Positions 32,829-45,023 of a stretch of 64,000 bases of DNA are shown one piece after another. Below the pieces are notes generated by a model. It searched no databases, was not told where the DNA came from, and saw only the letters and a list, made by a program, of their open reading frames with translations. Location of the stretch: assembly GCF_001999985.1 (NCBI RefSeq), contig NZ_CP019645.1, positions 1,054,001 through 1,118,000 on the forward strand, read 5' to 3'. The stretch comes from Helicobacter bilis. Lineage in GTDB: Bacteria > Campylobacterota > Campylobacteria > Campylobacterales > Helicobacteraceae. The position numbers were made by a program, and so were the translations under genes. The number at the start of each line of letters is the position of its first letter. Position 1 is the first letter of the stretch.

Positions 32829-34483
32829 GTGATACTTATTACATCGGCACAATATTTGGTTGCAGAATTTCAAATTGAGTTTGGAAAACTGCCACCTGCA
32901 TTTCTGCCGCTTGGGCAAAAAAGATTCTATGAGTATTACGCACGGCTTTTTCATGCCTATAATGAACCTATTGTTTTAACATTACCTGAAAGTTTTACAC
33001 TCCATAGCTTTGATATTGCAAATCTAGCAAAACATAATATAGAGATTCTATTTGTCCCTGATAATTTAGGTTTGGGTGAATCTATTGTCTATGCGTTGAA
33101 CATGAAATTGCCCCTTAATCAGTCTTTACATATTCTACATGGCGATATTTACTTAGAAAAGATAGATAGCACAGAAAATGCCATCGGCGTTATGCATGTG
33201 GATAATAATTATGAGTGGGAATATTTAAGCAGTGATTATCGTATTGCTTGTGATTCTAAGCAATCATGTGGCGATCAGCTTGCTCTAAGTGGTTACTTTC
33301 ATATACAAAATCCTTACACGCTGATACAATCAATAGTGTGTAGCAAGTATGACTATATCAGCGGTTTAAAGCTATATTCACAAGCATATCCATTTCGTGT
33401 TGTGGAGCAAAATGGTTGGCAGGACTTTGGGCTGCTTTCAAGTTATTTGCATGCCAAACAGATTATTACCACACAAAGAGCGTTTAATCAATTAGTCTTT
33501 CAAGATGGCTTTTATCTCAAAACATCATCATTGCATAAAAAACTGCAAGGCGAGATTAACTGGTTTTTAGAGTTTCCAAAAGACTTATCCCTGCATATTC
33601 CACTATTTATGCAGTTAGATAAAAATAGCTATAAGGTTGAGTATTTGTATTTAAATACTTTGGCAGAGCTTTTTGTATTTGGGCGATTAAGTATAATTGT
33701 GTGGAAAAATATCCTTAATTCCCTGCATTCTTTTCTCTCTAAACTCCATGCAAAAACTTCTACTAGCCAAACAAATTTTAATTATACGCAAAAAACATTT
33801 GAAAGATTAAAAGATTTTTGCAAAGAACGCAATTTTTCATTCACACAGCCTTTTTGTTTTGTTGATAGCAATGCCAAAACACCCCTATCGACAACTCTAT
33901 CAACAACTATGGGGGGGGGGGGGGCGATATGCCTCTATTTAGCACTGCCGCATTTAGCGTTACTTTGCAAGACATGCTTGCAGATATTGACACATATATT
34001 ACCCCATCTTCTCATGTTTGTTTTATACATGGTGATTTTTGTTTTAGCAATATTATGTTTGACTTCCGCTCAAATCGCATTAAAACCTATGATCCACGAG
34101 GTATTGATTTTAGCGACACAATAACTCCTTATGGCGACAAAAGATATGATTATGCAAAGATATTTCATTCGCTTGTTGGGTTGTATGATTTTATCATTGC
34201 TGGTTTTTATAAATGTGAAATTGCTGAATCACACATTTACTTTAACATACAAGAACCTAGCATAGTTTCAAGTTTGCAACAATATTTTATTGAATCTTTT
34301 TGCCCACAAAATGCCGCAGAAATCTATGCGATCACAATCCATCTCTTTTTATCCGCACTCCCGCTGCATGCTGATAATCCAAAAAGACAAGACGCTTTAT
34401 TTGCAAATGCTTTTCGCCTTTACAAGCAGTTTAAAACACTCTATCCCAATTCACTCAATACGGACAAAAGGGGCAAGATATGA
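32829..34483 (+). pseudogene. Nucleotidyltransferase-kinase fusion, phase-variable, OFF in this copy
   Basis: Two frames joined by a 14-nt G tract at 33911-33924. The first (GTG at 32829, AAAGGGAT site) reads an NTP-transferase-like domain (FLPLGQKRFYEYYARLF; ILHGDIYLEK) and runs past the tract into nonsense, ending at 34124. The second (33929-34483) reads an aminoglycoside/choline-kinase-like C-terminal lobe with HGDFCFSNIMFD and KTYDPRGIDF, the catalytic Asp/Asn and DxG-type motifs. With 12 or 15 G the two join into one 551-residue chain (with 15 G). I infer a switchable bifunctional enzyme that phosphorylates and activates a small glycan decoration (LicA/LicC chemistry is an analogue, not shown). 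Its 3' end overlaps the next gene by ATGA, so the OFF state may also lower downstream translation. Confidence 0.78.
33911..33924 (+). repeat. Poly-G phase-variation tract (14 nt), OFF
   Basis: Fourteen G inside the frame. The upstream and downstream halves differ by one base in phase; 12 or 15 would restore it. Confidence 0.92.
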
Positions 34484-35223
34484 TAATTGTTATCCCAATG
34501 GCAGGACTTAGCTCCAGATTCAAACAAAGCGGCTACAATGAGCCAAAATATATGCTTTCCTTATGGGATAAAAGCGTGTTTTATCATGCGATACATAGCT
34601 TTAAAGCATATTTTAACAAGGAAAAGATTCTATTTGTATGCCGTGATATTTGCAATACAAAGGCATTTATCGATGGTGAATGCAAGAAGTTAGGATTGCA
34701 ATTCTATGAAACAATAACACTCGAAAAAGAAACGATGGGACAAGCCCATACTACGCTGCTAGGCTTAGAAAAAAGTGAGACTAAAGACACAGAATCTTTA
34801 CTCATTTTTAACATAGATACCTTTAGACCAAATTTTTCTCTACCCATAACAACTGATTTTAGCGAGATTGATGGCTATTTAGAAGTCTTTCACGCTGAAG
34901 GGAATGAATGGAGTTTTGTTTTACCTGATAAAAATAGCAATAAAGTCTTAAAAACAAGTGAAAAAGATAGAATCTCATCATTATGTAGTAGTGGTTTATA
35001 CTATTTTAAACGCACTAGAGACTTTAAAGAAGCCTTGAAGTTTTCCATGCAAAACAACATAACAACAAAGAATGAATACTACATTGCCCCACTCTATAAT
35101 ATATTGATAGAATGGGGCATGGATATACGATTTTTCACAATCAATCTTAGCGAAGTAGTGTTTTGCGGAACACCACGGGACTATGAGAGATTGAAACAAC
35201 TTGACAAAAAGGATATTGTATGA
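34480..35223 (+). CDS. Sugar/alcohol-phosphate nucleotidyltransferase
   Basis: 247 residues. The N-terminus IIVIPMAGLSSRFKQSGYNE has the GxxxRF nucleotide-binding loop and NEPKYML the following Lys; LLIFNIDTFRP supplies the metal Asp. GT-A-like enzymes of this type make NDP-activated units for capsule or LPS; which nucleotide and substrate are unknown. The ATG overlaps the stop of the preceding kinase (ATGA), and its own TGA overlaps the start of the radical SAM gene, so the block is translationally coupled. Similar sets (HAD phosphatase, kinase, nucleotidyltransferase) occur in Campylobacter capsule loci. The frame is intact. Confidence 0.77.
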   Translation: MIIVIPMAGLSSRFKQSGYNEPKYMLSLWDKSVFYHAIHSFKAYFNKEKILFVCRDICNTKAFIDGECKKLGLQFYETITLEKETMGQAHTTLLGLEKSETKDTESLLIFNIDTFRPNFSLPITTDFSEIDGYLEVFHAEGNEWSFVLPDKNSNKVLKTSEKDRISSLCSSGLYYFKRTRDFKEALKFSMQNNITTKNEYYIAPLYNILIEWGMDIRFFTINLSEVVFCGTPRDYERLKQLDKKDIV

Positions 35224-36453
35224 CAGAAATTAAACGCGACATGACATCTTTTACCGGTGTTTTAGGTAGTGAAAGCTTTGATAAACTTGGTGAATTAAAA
35301 TTTGCTAATATGGGGGGGGGGGGGCAACCCTTGGCATGAATACAGAAGTGCATGGAGTAAATCCGCACGCTTTGAGATAGAGCCTACATTTCCATTGCAA
35401 ATAAATTTTGAGTTAAATGCAACTTGCAACTTAAAATGCCCCATGTGTCCCATATCGCTAGAATCTAATAGCGATAAAAAGCAATTTGTTTTTCCATTTG
35501 AGATTTATAAAAAAGTCATTGATGAAGGCGTAAGTAAAGGTTTAAAAGCAATACGGCTAAATCATGTCAATGAGCCACTATTACGCAATGATTTAGAAGA
35601 ATTTATTGTATATGCGAAACGCAAAGGAATTTTAGATATTTATCTTTCCACAAATGGCTTACTTCTTACACAACAAAGAGCAAAATCACTTATAGAATCT
35701 GGACTAGATAGAATCCAAATTTCACTTGATGCTTTTTCAGAATCTATTTATAAAGAAATGCGACCGGGTAGCAATTATACAAAAGTAAAAGAGCATGTAT
35801 TACAACTCATTGAGCTAAAAAAGCAAATGCAAAGCATAACTCCGCTTATTCGCGTAAATTTCGTAAGGACGGAAATTAACGAACATGAATTAGATGACTT
35901 CATAGCCTTTTGGCGTGATAAAGTCGATATGATTGGCGCACAAGAGATGATAAAGATAAAAACCGCGCGAGACCTTAAAAGCCACACTACAACCAAAATG
36001 AAAACATTTCATTGTGCCTATCCCAATCAATTGCTTGTAATCACGGCTGAAGGCAATGTCTTACCATGTTGCACTTTCCATGCAGACACTATGCCTTTAG
36101 GGAATCTCTTTAAAGAACTTGAAAAAGATTCAAACTTTTCTTTGGAATCTTTTTGGAATCACAAAGACATTCAAAAACGCGGTTGTTCATCAACTGTTGC
36201 TACAAAGATGGATTCTAATGTAGGCTATTTAGTGCAGTTTAATGGCAATGATTTTAATGTTGGCGATGTTGTAAGTGCGGAAATGCCCTATGATGCTAAA
36301 AATCCAAATATAGCTGCTATGGTGCTTAATAAAGCTATTGTCGATAACAAATGCGATACGATACTTTTACCTCGCTATGAAGTCGTATCAAAAACTTTTG
36401 GTAAAAATATCATAAGAGTTACAGGACGAGCAGCTACTTTCAAAGCAAAATAA
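35220..36453 (+). pseudogene. Radical SAM/SPASM-like gene, phase OFF, with lipoprotein-derived 3' end
   Basis: The ATG at 35220 (ATGA overlap) reads MTEIKRDMTSFTGVLGSESF, then a 13-nt G tract at 35312-35324, then stops at about 35339. The main frame continues from the tract to 36453; 12 or 15 G would join them. The body has the radical SAM cluster CNLKCPMC, an SAM strand IRLNHVNEPLLR, and the start of a SPASM domain (CAYPNQLLVITAEGNVLPCC). At about base 36180 the expected last Cys ligands are missing: the sequence changes to GCSSTVATKMDSNVGYLV and then a strand-rich 80-residue stretch ending RVTGRAATFKAK. That reads like the mature part of a lipoprotein starting at its lipobox Cys. So the gene is both switched off and chimeric; the enzyme may be dead even if ON. 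Confidence 0.75.
35312..35324 (+). repeat. Poly-G phase-variation tract (13 nt), OFF
   Basis: Thirteen G after ATG in the 35220 frame, leading to TGA five codons later. One G fewer, or two more, opens the gene. Confidence 0.9.
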
Positions 36454-36845
36454 ACATATTTTCTTTAAGTTCTCTCACAAGGTTGGCTTTCTAGCTGCAT
36501 TACCTTTTTTATAGTGTAATGCAGTCAGAATTTTTGTATCCACCACTTCTTACCAAGTAGATTCTAAAATTTAGTATCAATTAAAAACGATGCTTGAAGT
36601 CCAATCATTTAAAAAAATTAGATTCGATAAGGCTAAATCTCTATTTCCTTTGCAGCCATCTCAAATGCAACAAGAAGTCGAGTTTTATAACTAAAAATTG
36701 GAAGCATAACGATTAATAGCTGTGTTAGTGTGATTTAGTCTTGTGGTGTTCTAACAAATTATCATATAAATTAACTCATGAATTAGGGCTTCTATAACAC
36801 AAACACAGCTTTTTGCTTTTATAGAATCTTAGAAGAAAAATCCAA
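36454..36845. other. Convergent gap after the glycan cluster
   Basis: 392 bp without a gene; holds the hairpin below and several AGATTCT heptamers. Confidence 0.5.
36495..36524 (+). terminator. Hairpin after the glycan cluster
   Basis: A 9-bp perfect stem CTGCATTAC/GTAATGCAG with a 12-nt loop, followed within 8 nt by TTTTT. Confidence 0.6.
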
Positions 36846-38945
36846 TCATTTAGCATTATATATTCTCCATGATATGGAGTAATTAAAGAGTTCTCGATAC
36901 AGATTCTCAAAGTCTTTATTGTCTTGTAGCAGAAAGCTTTCATCTAATGCATGTAAGCCAAAGGCTTTTTTAGAATCTGTGTTTATCTCTTTATCTTTCC
37001 ATAGATACCCAACCCCTGCTTGTGTGGGATAAATCCCATTATCATCAATCCATACTGATCTATTGAATCCAAACTCATATTGCTTTTTATCCACCTTGCC
37101 TAGCATATTGCGTCCGCCCACACTCATATATGTCGCATTTGATAGGCTCAAAGCATAGAGTGTAGGCAGTATGTCTTTGTGCGAACCCACACGAGATGGA
37201 TTATAATGCAGGTTTATTTGATAGGCTTGTGGGATATAGATATAAAAAGGCACACTGAAGTTTAGGGCTTTATCGGTGCTTGGATTTGGTCCAAGATTTC
37301 TTAAGCGATGATCGCCTGTTGCACTTATAATTGTATTTTTTGCGAGATTTGATTGCTTGATTCTATCCATAAAATCCCCAAAGGCATTATTAGCATATTG
37401 ATATAGTTTTATCGGCAATATGAGATTGTCTTGCTCTTTTTGTGTTAGTTTATCTGCCAATTCGCTAGGAAATGAAAGTGGCATAGGCGAAAAAGTGTGC
37501 GGTAATAGATGAGGCGGATGATTGCTTGTGGTAAGGATAGCAATAAAGGTTGGCTTTGTAGCACTACTTAGAATCTCAAACGCAAGTCTATATACATACT
37601 CATCAGGCACACCCCATGAGTTAGAATCTTGCTTACTTTCTGGATACTTCTCCATCAGCGTAAGGGCATCATAGACTTTATGCGCCCCTTGTGTCTTTGT
37701 GTAGTCTTCTAGTCCCTGCCACTGCCCATAGCCCGAAGTGATATAAAAGACTTCGTATCCAGAATCTGCATATATTGAGAATGGATTGTAGGGAAGCTTT
37801 ATATTCTTATATGAACCAAGCGTGATTTGCTCATTTGGACTCTCAAAGAAAAGGGCTACAAATGATGGGGCTGTGCCATCTGCAGCACTCAAAAAGCGAT
37901 AAAATACAAAATCACTCCCAAAATGCTTTCTTAAACTCCCAAGCAAATCATTTGTATCCTTTCTATCATGCACTAATGCATTTATACCAAAGCTCTCCAT
38001 AACATTTAAGACAACATGCGGTGGGTTATCTTTTAGAAAGTTAGAATTTGCTGTGGTATGAAAAAGTGGGAAAAGTCTCTCTTGCAATTCCTTGCCTCTT
38101 TCGATATTTGGCTCTTCAAAGGTCGCATTATTTCTATAATCTTTTAACGCCCATTCAAATGCCATAAGTGGATTTGTGGCGATATGATTAAAAATAGGTA
38201 ATGTAGAAATATGAAAATTATCTGCTTTTATAGGGAAAGTCCCTAAAGTCCCACGCGCTGCGATGATAAGTAGAATAATTAAGCAAAAATGAATAGTCCC
38301 ATAAATAAAAAGCTTGATAGCATTAAATGTGGTGTTTAGTCTTTCTTTTATTGCATTGTATCTTAATGGAATCTTGTAGGCAAAAAGGGTGATTATCCCG
38401 CACAGCAAAGACATTAAGATCCCCCACACAAGCGGATAGTCATGCCACATAATAGAGAGAACGGCTAAAGTATCATCATCTTTTAATCCAAAAATGAAAA
38501 TATCAATCTTATTGCCATAGGTTTGGAAGTAATAGAAATTTACAAAGGCTGCCACCATAAAAATAAAGCCAAGTAAAAATGCGTAAAATGAAAAGAAAAA
38601 GCGACTAAAAGAAGAGAAAAAAGAGTTTAAAGCTACAAAGACTCTAGAGATTACCCCCCCCCCCCCGCTTAATTTCACAGATATTTTAAGAATAGATTCT
38701 ATAATAAAAGCAATAAGTTTTAGTCCAACAAAAACAAGCATCGCAATGCCAATACTACGCATATCAAGCTTAAAGCCCATAATCCACATTGCATAAAAAT
38801 CTTTATGCGTAAAGAGTTCTTCGGGGATAAAATGTGCCACCATAATAGCCCTAGCAGAAGAACAAATTATAAGCAAAATTATAATAAACAATAATGTTTG
38901 AAAAAGTGTAGTGTAGCTTAGTGTTTTTGTAGTTGTGTTTGTCAT
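36846..38945 (-). CDS. LTA-synthase-like sulfatase-family membrane enzyme, phase-variable
   Basis: Five N-terminal membrane helices (to about residue 240), then a periplasmic alkaline-phosphatase-fold domain. VVLNVMESFGINALV supplies the metal Glu, AADGTAPSF the nucleophile Thr358, ATGDHRLRN the Asp/His pair and GSHKDILPTLYAL the last His/Asp, the set used by LtaS and phosphoethanolamine transferases. In a Gram-negative it probably transfers a phospho-alcohol from phospholipid to surface glycan or lipid A; the exact product is unknown. A 13-nt G tract (C13 on plus, 38654-38666) encodes four Gly near residue 95 in a cytoplasmic or interhelix loop and is in frame, so the gene is ON. 699 residues. 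It stands alone, facing the glycan cluster. Confidence 0.83.
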   Translation of the reverse strand: MTNTTTKTLSYTTLFQTLLFIIILLIICSSARAIMVAHFIPEELFTHKDFYAMWIMGFKLDMRSIGIAMLVFVGLKLIAFIIESILKISVKLSGGGGVISRVFVALNSFFSSFSRFFFSFYAFLLGFIFMVAAFVNFYYFQTYGNKIDIFIFGLKDDDTLAVLSIMWHDYPLVWGILMSLLCGIITLFAYKIPLRYNAIKERLNTTFNAIKLFIYGTIHFCLIILLIIAARGTLGTFPIKADNFHISTLPIFNHIATNPLMAFEWALKDYRNNATFEEPNIERGKELQERLFPLFHTTANSNFLKDNPPHVVLNVMESFGINALVHDRKDTNDLLGSLRKHFGSDFVFYRFLSAADGTAPSFVALFFESPNEQITLGSYKNIKLPYNPFSIYADSGYEVFYITSGYGQWQGLEDYTKTQGAHKVYDALTLMEKYPESKQDSNSWGVPDEYVYRLAFEILSSATKPTFIAILTTSNHPPHLLPHTFSPMPLSFPSELADKLTQKEQDNLILPIKLYQYANNAFGDFMDRIKQSNLAKNTIISATGDHRLRNLGPNPSTDKALNFSVPFYIYIPQAYQINLHYNPSRVGSHKDILPTLYALSLSNATYMSVGGRNMLGKVDKKQYEFGFNRSVWIDDNGIYPTQAGVGYLWKDKEINTDSKKAFGLHALDESFLLQDNKDFENLYRELFNYSISWRIYNAK
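38654..38666 (-). repeat. Poly-C/G phase-variation tract (13 nt), ON
   Basis: Thirteen C on the plus strand, reading SGGGGV between membrane helices two and three of the sulfatase-family enzyme. Confidence 0.9.
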
Positions 38946-39238
38946 GAAAATCCTTGTAAATTAAATATGCGTGAGACTTGCAAGGCTTTTTATTGTTTGT
39001 AGATATAGGCATTTAGCGGAAAGCACTAAATTTAACCCTGCAAAATCTTTGTAGATTATGAGAGATGTTAGGTAAAATCTCTCTAATTAGAATCCATGTT
39101 GCACTCAATATAACATTTATTAAAATCTAAAAGACTCTAGACTAAGAGAAATTTATAGGGAAAGATAAGAGACATAATCTTTTGATTACACAAATGTATG
39201 GCTAGAGTGGTTAGCCAAAAGGATAGCCAACTACTACC

Positions 39239-39613
39239 TTACTTTGTCTCTTCAAGCTTACGCAATGCCCCAGCAATCATAGAAGTATCACTTGAAGCAT
39301 CTTCAAGCAGTTTTTTAGCTTGTTCTAGCGCCTTTGATAGCTTACTATCACCACCACGAACGCACACTGCACCATCGGCTAATACGCTCACTTTATTATT
39401 ACTGATGGAAACATGTCCCCAGTTTATTGCTACAAGATCATGACTTGATTCTGAACGAATGTCAATCACGCCTGTTTGTAAAAGCGCTAACATATCGCAA
39501 TGTCCGGGCAGAACGCCAAACTCACCCTCTTTACCCGGCAAATAGACAGAATTTACCTTGCCATTAAAAATCTCACCATAAGGAGTAACAATATCGAGTT
39601 GAAAATCCTGCAT
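39239..39613 (-). CDS. atpC: ATP synthase F1 epsilon subunit
   Basis: Central-stalk subunit that couples the c-ring to gamma and can inhibit hydrolysis. LDIVTPYGEIFNGKVNSVYL and GEFGVLPGHCDMLALLQTG form the N-terminal beta-sandwich; the C-terminal helices are present but short (DSKLSKALEQAKKLLEDASS). 124 residues. Last gene of the operon, 12 bp after atpD. Confidence 0.95.
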   Translation of the reverse strand: MQDFQLDIVTPYGEIFNGKVNSVYLPGKEGEFGVLPGHCDMLALLQTGVIDIRSESSHDLVAINWGHVSISNNKVSVLADGAVCVRGGDSKLSKALEQAKKLLEDASSDTSMIAGALRKLEETK

Positions 39614-39625
39614 GAATGCTCCTTA

Positions 39626-41963
<2,338 letters not shown>

Positions 41964-41975
41964 AAGTATGCCTTA

Positions 41976-43493
41976 TTAAATCGCAAAACTTGTTCTAAAC
42001 TCACTTAATGCCTTGTTAAGCAAAGATTCTATCTCTTTATCTAGCGCTTTTTTAGAGCTTATATCTTCAAAAATGCTTGGATATTTTGCTTCAATAAATG
42101 GATAAAGCTGTCTTTCAAACTCAACAACCTTATTTGCAGGAATATCATCTAAGAATCCTTTCGCACCGGCATAAATGATAGTTACTTGTCGCTCAATTGG
42201 CAGTGGGCTATATGGTCCCTGCTTTAAGACTTCCACCATTTTTTGCCCTCTCTCAAGCTGTCTTCTGCTTGACTCATCAAGGTCTGAAGCAAATTGTGCG
42301 AATGCTTGCAGCTCCCTAAATTGTGCAAGGTCAAGTCGTAATGTCCCGGCAACTTGTTTTGTTGCCTTAATCTGTGCAGCACCACCAACACGCGATACAG
42401 ATAAACCAACATTGATCGCAGGGCGAATACCAGAGTTAAATAAATCTGTCTCAAGGAATATCTGTCCATCTGTAATTGAAATAACATTTGTAGGAATGTA
42501 GGCTGAAACATCGCCTGCTTGTGTTTCAATGATAGGCAATGCAGTCAAAGATCCAGCACCAAGCTCATCACTCAATTTAGCCGCACGCTCAAGCAAACGA
42601 GAGTGGATATAGAAAACATCACCCGGAAAAGCTTCTCTTCCCGGAGGTCTTCTTAGAATAAGGCTCATTTCACGATAAGCAACAGCATGCTTTGTAAGAT
42701 CATCATAGATAATAAGTGCATGTTTGCCATTATCCCTAAAATACTCCCCAATTGTAACACCAGAGTAAGGTGCAAGATACTGCATAGCCGCACTTGAACT
42801 CGCAGAAGCATTCACTACAACCGTGTATTCCATAGCACCATGCTCTTCAAGCTTACGCACAACTTGTGCCACAGTAGATTCTTTTTGTCCTATGGCAACA
42901 TAGATACAATAAACACCTTGCCCTTTTTGGTTGATAATCGCATCGATAGCAACGGTCGTTTTCCCAGTTTGTCTATCACCAATGATAAGCTCTCTTTGTC
43001 CCCTACCGATAGGCACAAGTGCATCAATAGCTTTAATACCTGTTTGCAATGGCTCATGCACACTTTTTCGTTGCATAATGCCGGGAGCTTTTTGCTCGAT
43101 AAAACGATATTCATTTGATTCTATCGCACCTTTGCCATCAAGTGGCTCACCAACGGTATTTACAACGCGACCTATTACACTTTCTCCAACTGGAATCTTC
43201 ATAAGGCGATTTAATCGCTTAACAGTTGTGCCTTCTTTAATACCTTTTCCATTACCAAGCACAACAACACCAACACTGCCCTCTTCAAGGTTAAGTGCTA
43301 GTCCCTTTTCACCTGTGTCAAACTCGACCATCTCATACGACATAACATCGTTTAAGCCATATACCTTAGCAACACCATCAGCGTAACTCGTAACCTTGCC
43401 AACTTGACTAATATCAACCTGCAGGTCAAACTGCTCAATCTTTTCGCGGATAATAGAGCTTATTTCTTCGGGTTTTAATTTTGCGGTAACCAT
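41976..43493 (-). CDS. atpA: ATP synthase F1 alpha subunit
   Basis: Non-catalytic nucleotide-binding subunit of the F1 hexamer. Walker A is GDRQTGKT near residue 170; [20 protein letters not shown] is the Walker B region, and [20 protein letters not shown] and [13 protein letters not shown], with the arginine finger, follow. 505 residues, family length. Between atpH (13 bp) and atpG (12 bp). Confidence 0.97.
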   Translation of the reverse strand: MVTAKLKPEEISSIIREKIEQFDLQVDISQVGKVTSYADGVAKVYGLNDVMSYEMVEFDTGEKGLALNLEEGSVGVVVLGNGKGIKEGTTVKRLNRLMKIPVGESVIGRVVNTVGEPLDGKGAIESNEYRFIEQKAPGIMQRKSVHEPLQTGIKAIDALVPIGRGQRELIIGDRQTGKTTVAIDAIINQKGQGVYCIYVAIGQKESTVAQVVRKLEEHGAMEYTVVVNASASSSAAMQYLAPYSGVTIGEYFRDNGKHALIIYDDLTKHAVAYREMSLILRRPPGREAFPGDVFYIHSRLLERAAKLSDELGAGSLTALPIIETQAGDVSAYIPTNVISITDGQIFLETDLFNSGIRPAINVGLSVSRVGGAAQIKATKQVAGTLRLDLAQFRELQAFAQFASDLDESSRRQLERGQKMVEVLKQGPYSPLPIERQVTIIYAGAKGFLDDIPANKVVEFERQLYPFIEAKYPSIFEDISSKKALDKEIESLLNKALSEFRTSFAI

Positions 43494-43506
43494 GTGTCTC
43501 CTTCTA

Positions 43507-44043
43507 TTAGATTGCTTTTAAAATAAAGTCTTGTAATTCTTGCGTGAATTTATGTTTTAAGAACGCAACTTCAATGCCCAACTCCGTAACCTCAAGCTTA
43601 ATGCCATCTAGAGTAGGATCAATGCTTTGGGTAACTTTTAGTGTCGTGCCTAGTTTCCTGCCAAGCTTATCCTGAATGTTGAGCAGAGAATCTTGACCTA
43701 ATTCTTGTTTCACATAAAGTGTAGCTTGATACACATTAAGGCGACTATCAATAATTTTTTTAAGCTCAAGTGCTACAAAAGGTAGCAAATAGATTCTGTC
43801 GTTTTTAACAAGAATTGTTAAAAGCTTTTCAGCATAAGGGTTCGCTGTAATATCAACAAGAGATTTTAGAAATGCAAGCTTACTTGTGTTGTCAATAATG
43901 GGCGACATGACAATATCTCTAAATTTGCTTATAGCAAACATTTTATTTATCTCTGCGTATGTGTTATACACCTGCGTAATGTCGACATTGGGGACACCAG
44001 CTAATGCTTTGGCGTATTTTTTTGCTATAACATGTTCTTGCAT
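43507..44043 (-). CDS. atpH: ATP synthase delta subunit (OSCP)
   Basis: Joins the peripheral stalk to the top of F1. The N-terminal helical bundle starts [14 protein letters not shown], and the C-terminal motif covers the [20 protein letters not shown] region (usually GGxxixvgd..iD.Svk in relatives). 178 residues. Its start directly abuts the atpF stop, so the genes are coupled. Confidence 0.93.
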   Translation of the reverse strand: MQEHVIAKKYAKALAGVPNVDITQVYNTYAEINKMFAISKFRDIVMSPIIDNTSKLAFLKSLVDITANPYAEKLLTILVKNDRIYLLPFVALELKKIIDSRLNVYQATLYVKQELGQDSLLNIQDKLGRKLGTTLKVTQSIDPTLDGIKLEVTELGIEVAFLKHKFTQELQDFILKAI

Positions 44044-44574
44044 TTACACCACCTTCTTTTCTAGGATTCCAACATAATCTTTGGATTCAAGTTTTAAGGC
44101 TTGGCTTACAAATGCTTCCTGTAAGATCTCTGCAACAAGCTGCTTTTGTAGCATTTTTTCTTGAAATTCCATTGCTTCTTCATTTGCTTTTAATAGATTT
44201 GCAATTTGTTCTTTCGTTTTCTCTTCAATACGCAATACAGACGCATTTGCTTCTTTTTTGGCAGTAGCAATTATTTCTGCCGCTTGCTCTTTTGCTTCTT
44301 TCAATCGCTGTTGTGCTTTTTCTTTCTTTGCTCTTATCTCATTTACTTTTTCTTGTGTCTGTGAAAGCTTATTTGCAATGCCTTTTGTGCGTTCTTGTAA
44401 CATGGACTTAAGCCTATCTGCAAGTAAATACCACATTAACGCCACAAAAATAACAAAGTTTATCAATCTTTCTATAATGTCAGTTTTTGAAATATCCATC
44501 ACATGAGCTTCGCCACTTGCATAGGATATGCTACATAGCACAAAGCACATGAAAGCCATATATATGTATCGCAT
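44044..44574 (-). CDS. atpF: ATP synthase F0 b subunit
   Basis: Peripheral-stalk subunit: a signal-like or membrane segment at the start (MRYIYMAFMCFVLCSISYAS), a second hydrophobic stretch (LINFVIFVALMWYLLADRL), then a long charged coiled coil (residues about 60-150) and a C-terminal delta-binding end. 176 residues from the ATG at 44574, which follows AAAGGAAT; a GTG at 44592 is an alternative. The double hydrophobic start is typical of Helicobacter b. Confidence 0.92.
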   Translation of the reverse strand: MRYIYMAFMCFVLCSISYASGEAHVMDISKTDIIERLINFVIFVALMWYLLADRLKSMLQERTKGIANKLSQTQEKVNEIRAKKEKAQQRLKEAKEQAAEIIATAKKEANASVLRIEEKTKEQIANLLKANEEAMEFQEKMLQKQLVAEILQEAFVSQALKLESKDYVGILEKKVV

Positions 44575-44597
44575 ACTTATTCCTTTATACACTAACT

Positions 44598-45023
44598 TTA
44601 AATATGTTTAATCTTTGCAGCAAGTAAAGATTCTATATCGCCTATATTTGCACGCAATTCATTTTTCATAGAATCCCTGCTTTCCTGCAATTTTGCCATG
44701 AAAGCATCCATTTTCTCTCGGTTTTCATTTTGCATACGCTCTATTTTTGCACCTGCACTCTTTTTCGCCTCTTCAACTTGCTCTTCCTTAGCTGTAAAAG
44801 CCTGTGTCTTCGCATGAGATAAAATCTCATGAATCTCGTTTTCTATGCGTTGAAGTTCATTATCTTCACGCGTTACAAGCTCTAAATCACTTGTAACTTT
44901 CTGTTCTCTTTGGTCCATATAGGCAAAAAGTGGCTGGAATACAAACTTATTGAGCATAAACATTGTAACCATAAACACTATAAACACGACAAGCATGACC
45001 TGTGGATTTGGCATAATTTCCAT
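44598..45023 (-). CDS. atpF': ATP synthase F0 b' subunit
   Basis: Second, diverged b-type stalk subunit: one membrane helix (VMLVVFIVFMVTMFMLNKFV), then about 110 residues of charged coiled coil rich in Glu/Lys/Gln. 141 residues. It pairs with b as a heterodimer in Campylobacterota, as in photosynthetic bacteria. First gene of the seven-gene unit b'-b-delta-alpha-gamma-beta-epsilon; a and c subunits are encoded elsewhere. AAGGGA site before the ATG. Confidence 0.92.
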   Translation of the reverse strand: MEIMPNPQVMLVVFIVFMVTMFMLNKFVFQPLFAYMDQREQKVTSDLELVTREDNELQRIENEIHEILSHAKTQAFTAKEEQVEEAKKSAGAKIERMQNENREKMDAFMAKLQESRDSMKNELRANIGDIESLLAAKIKHI

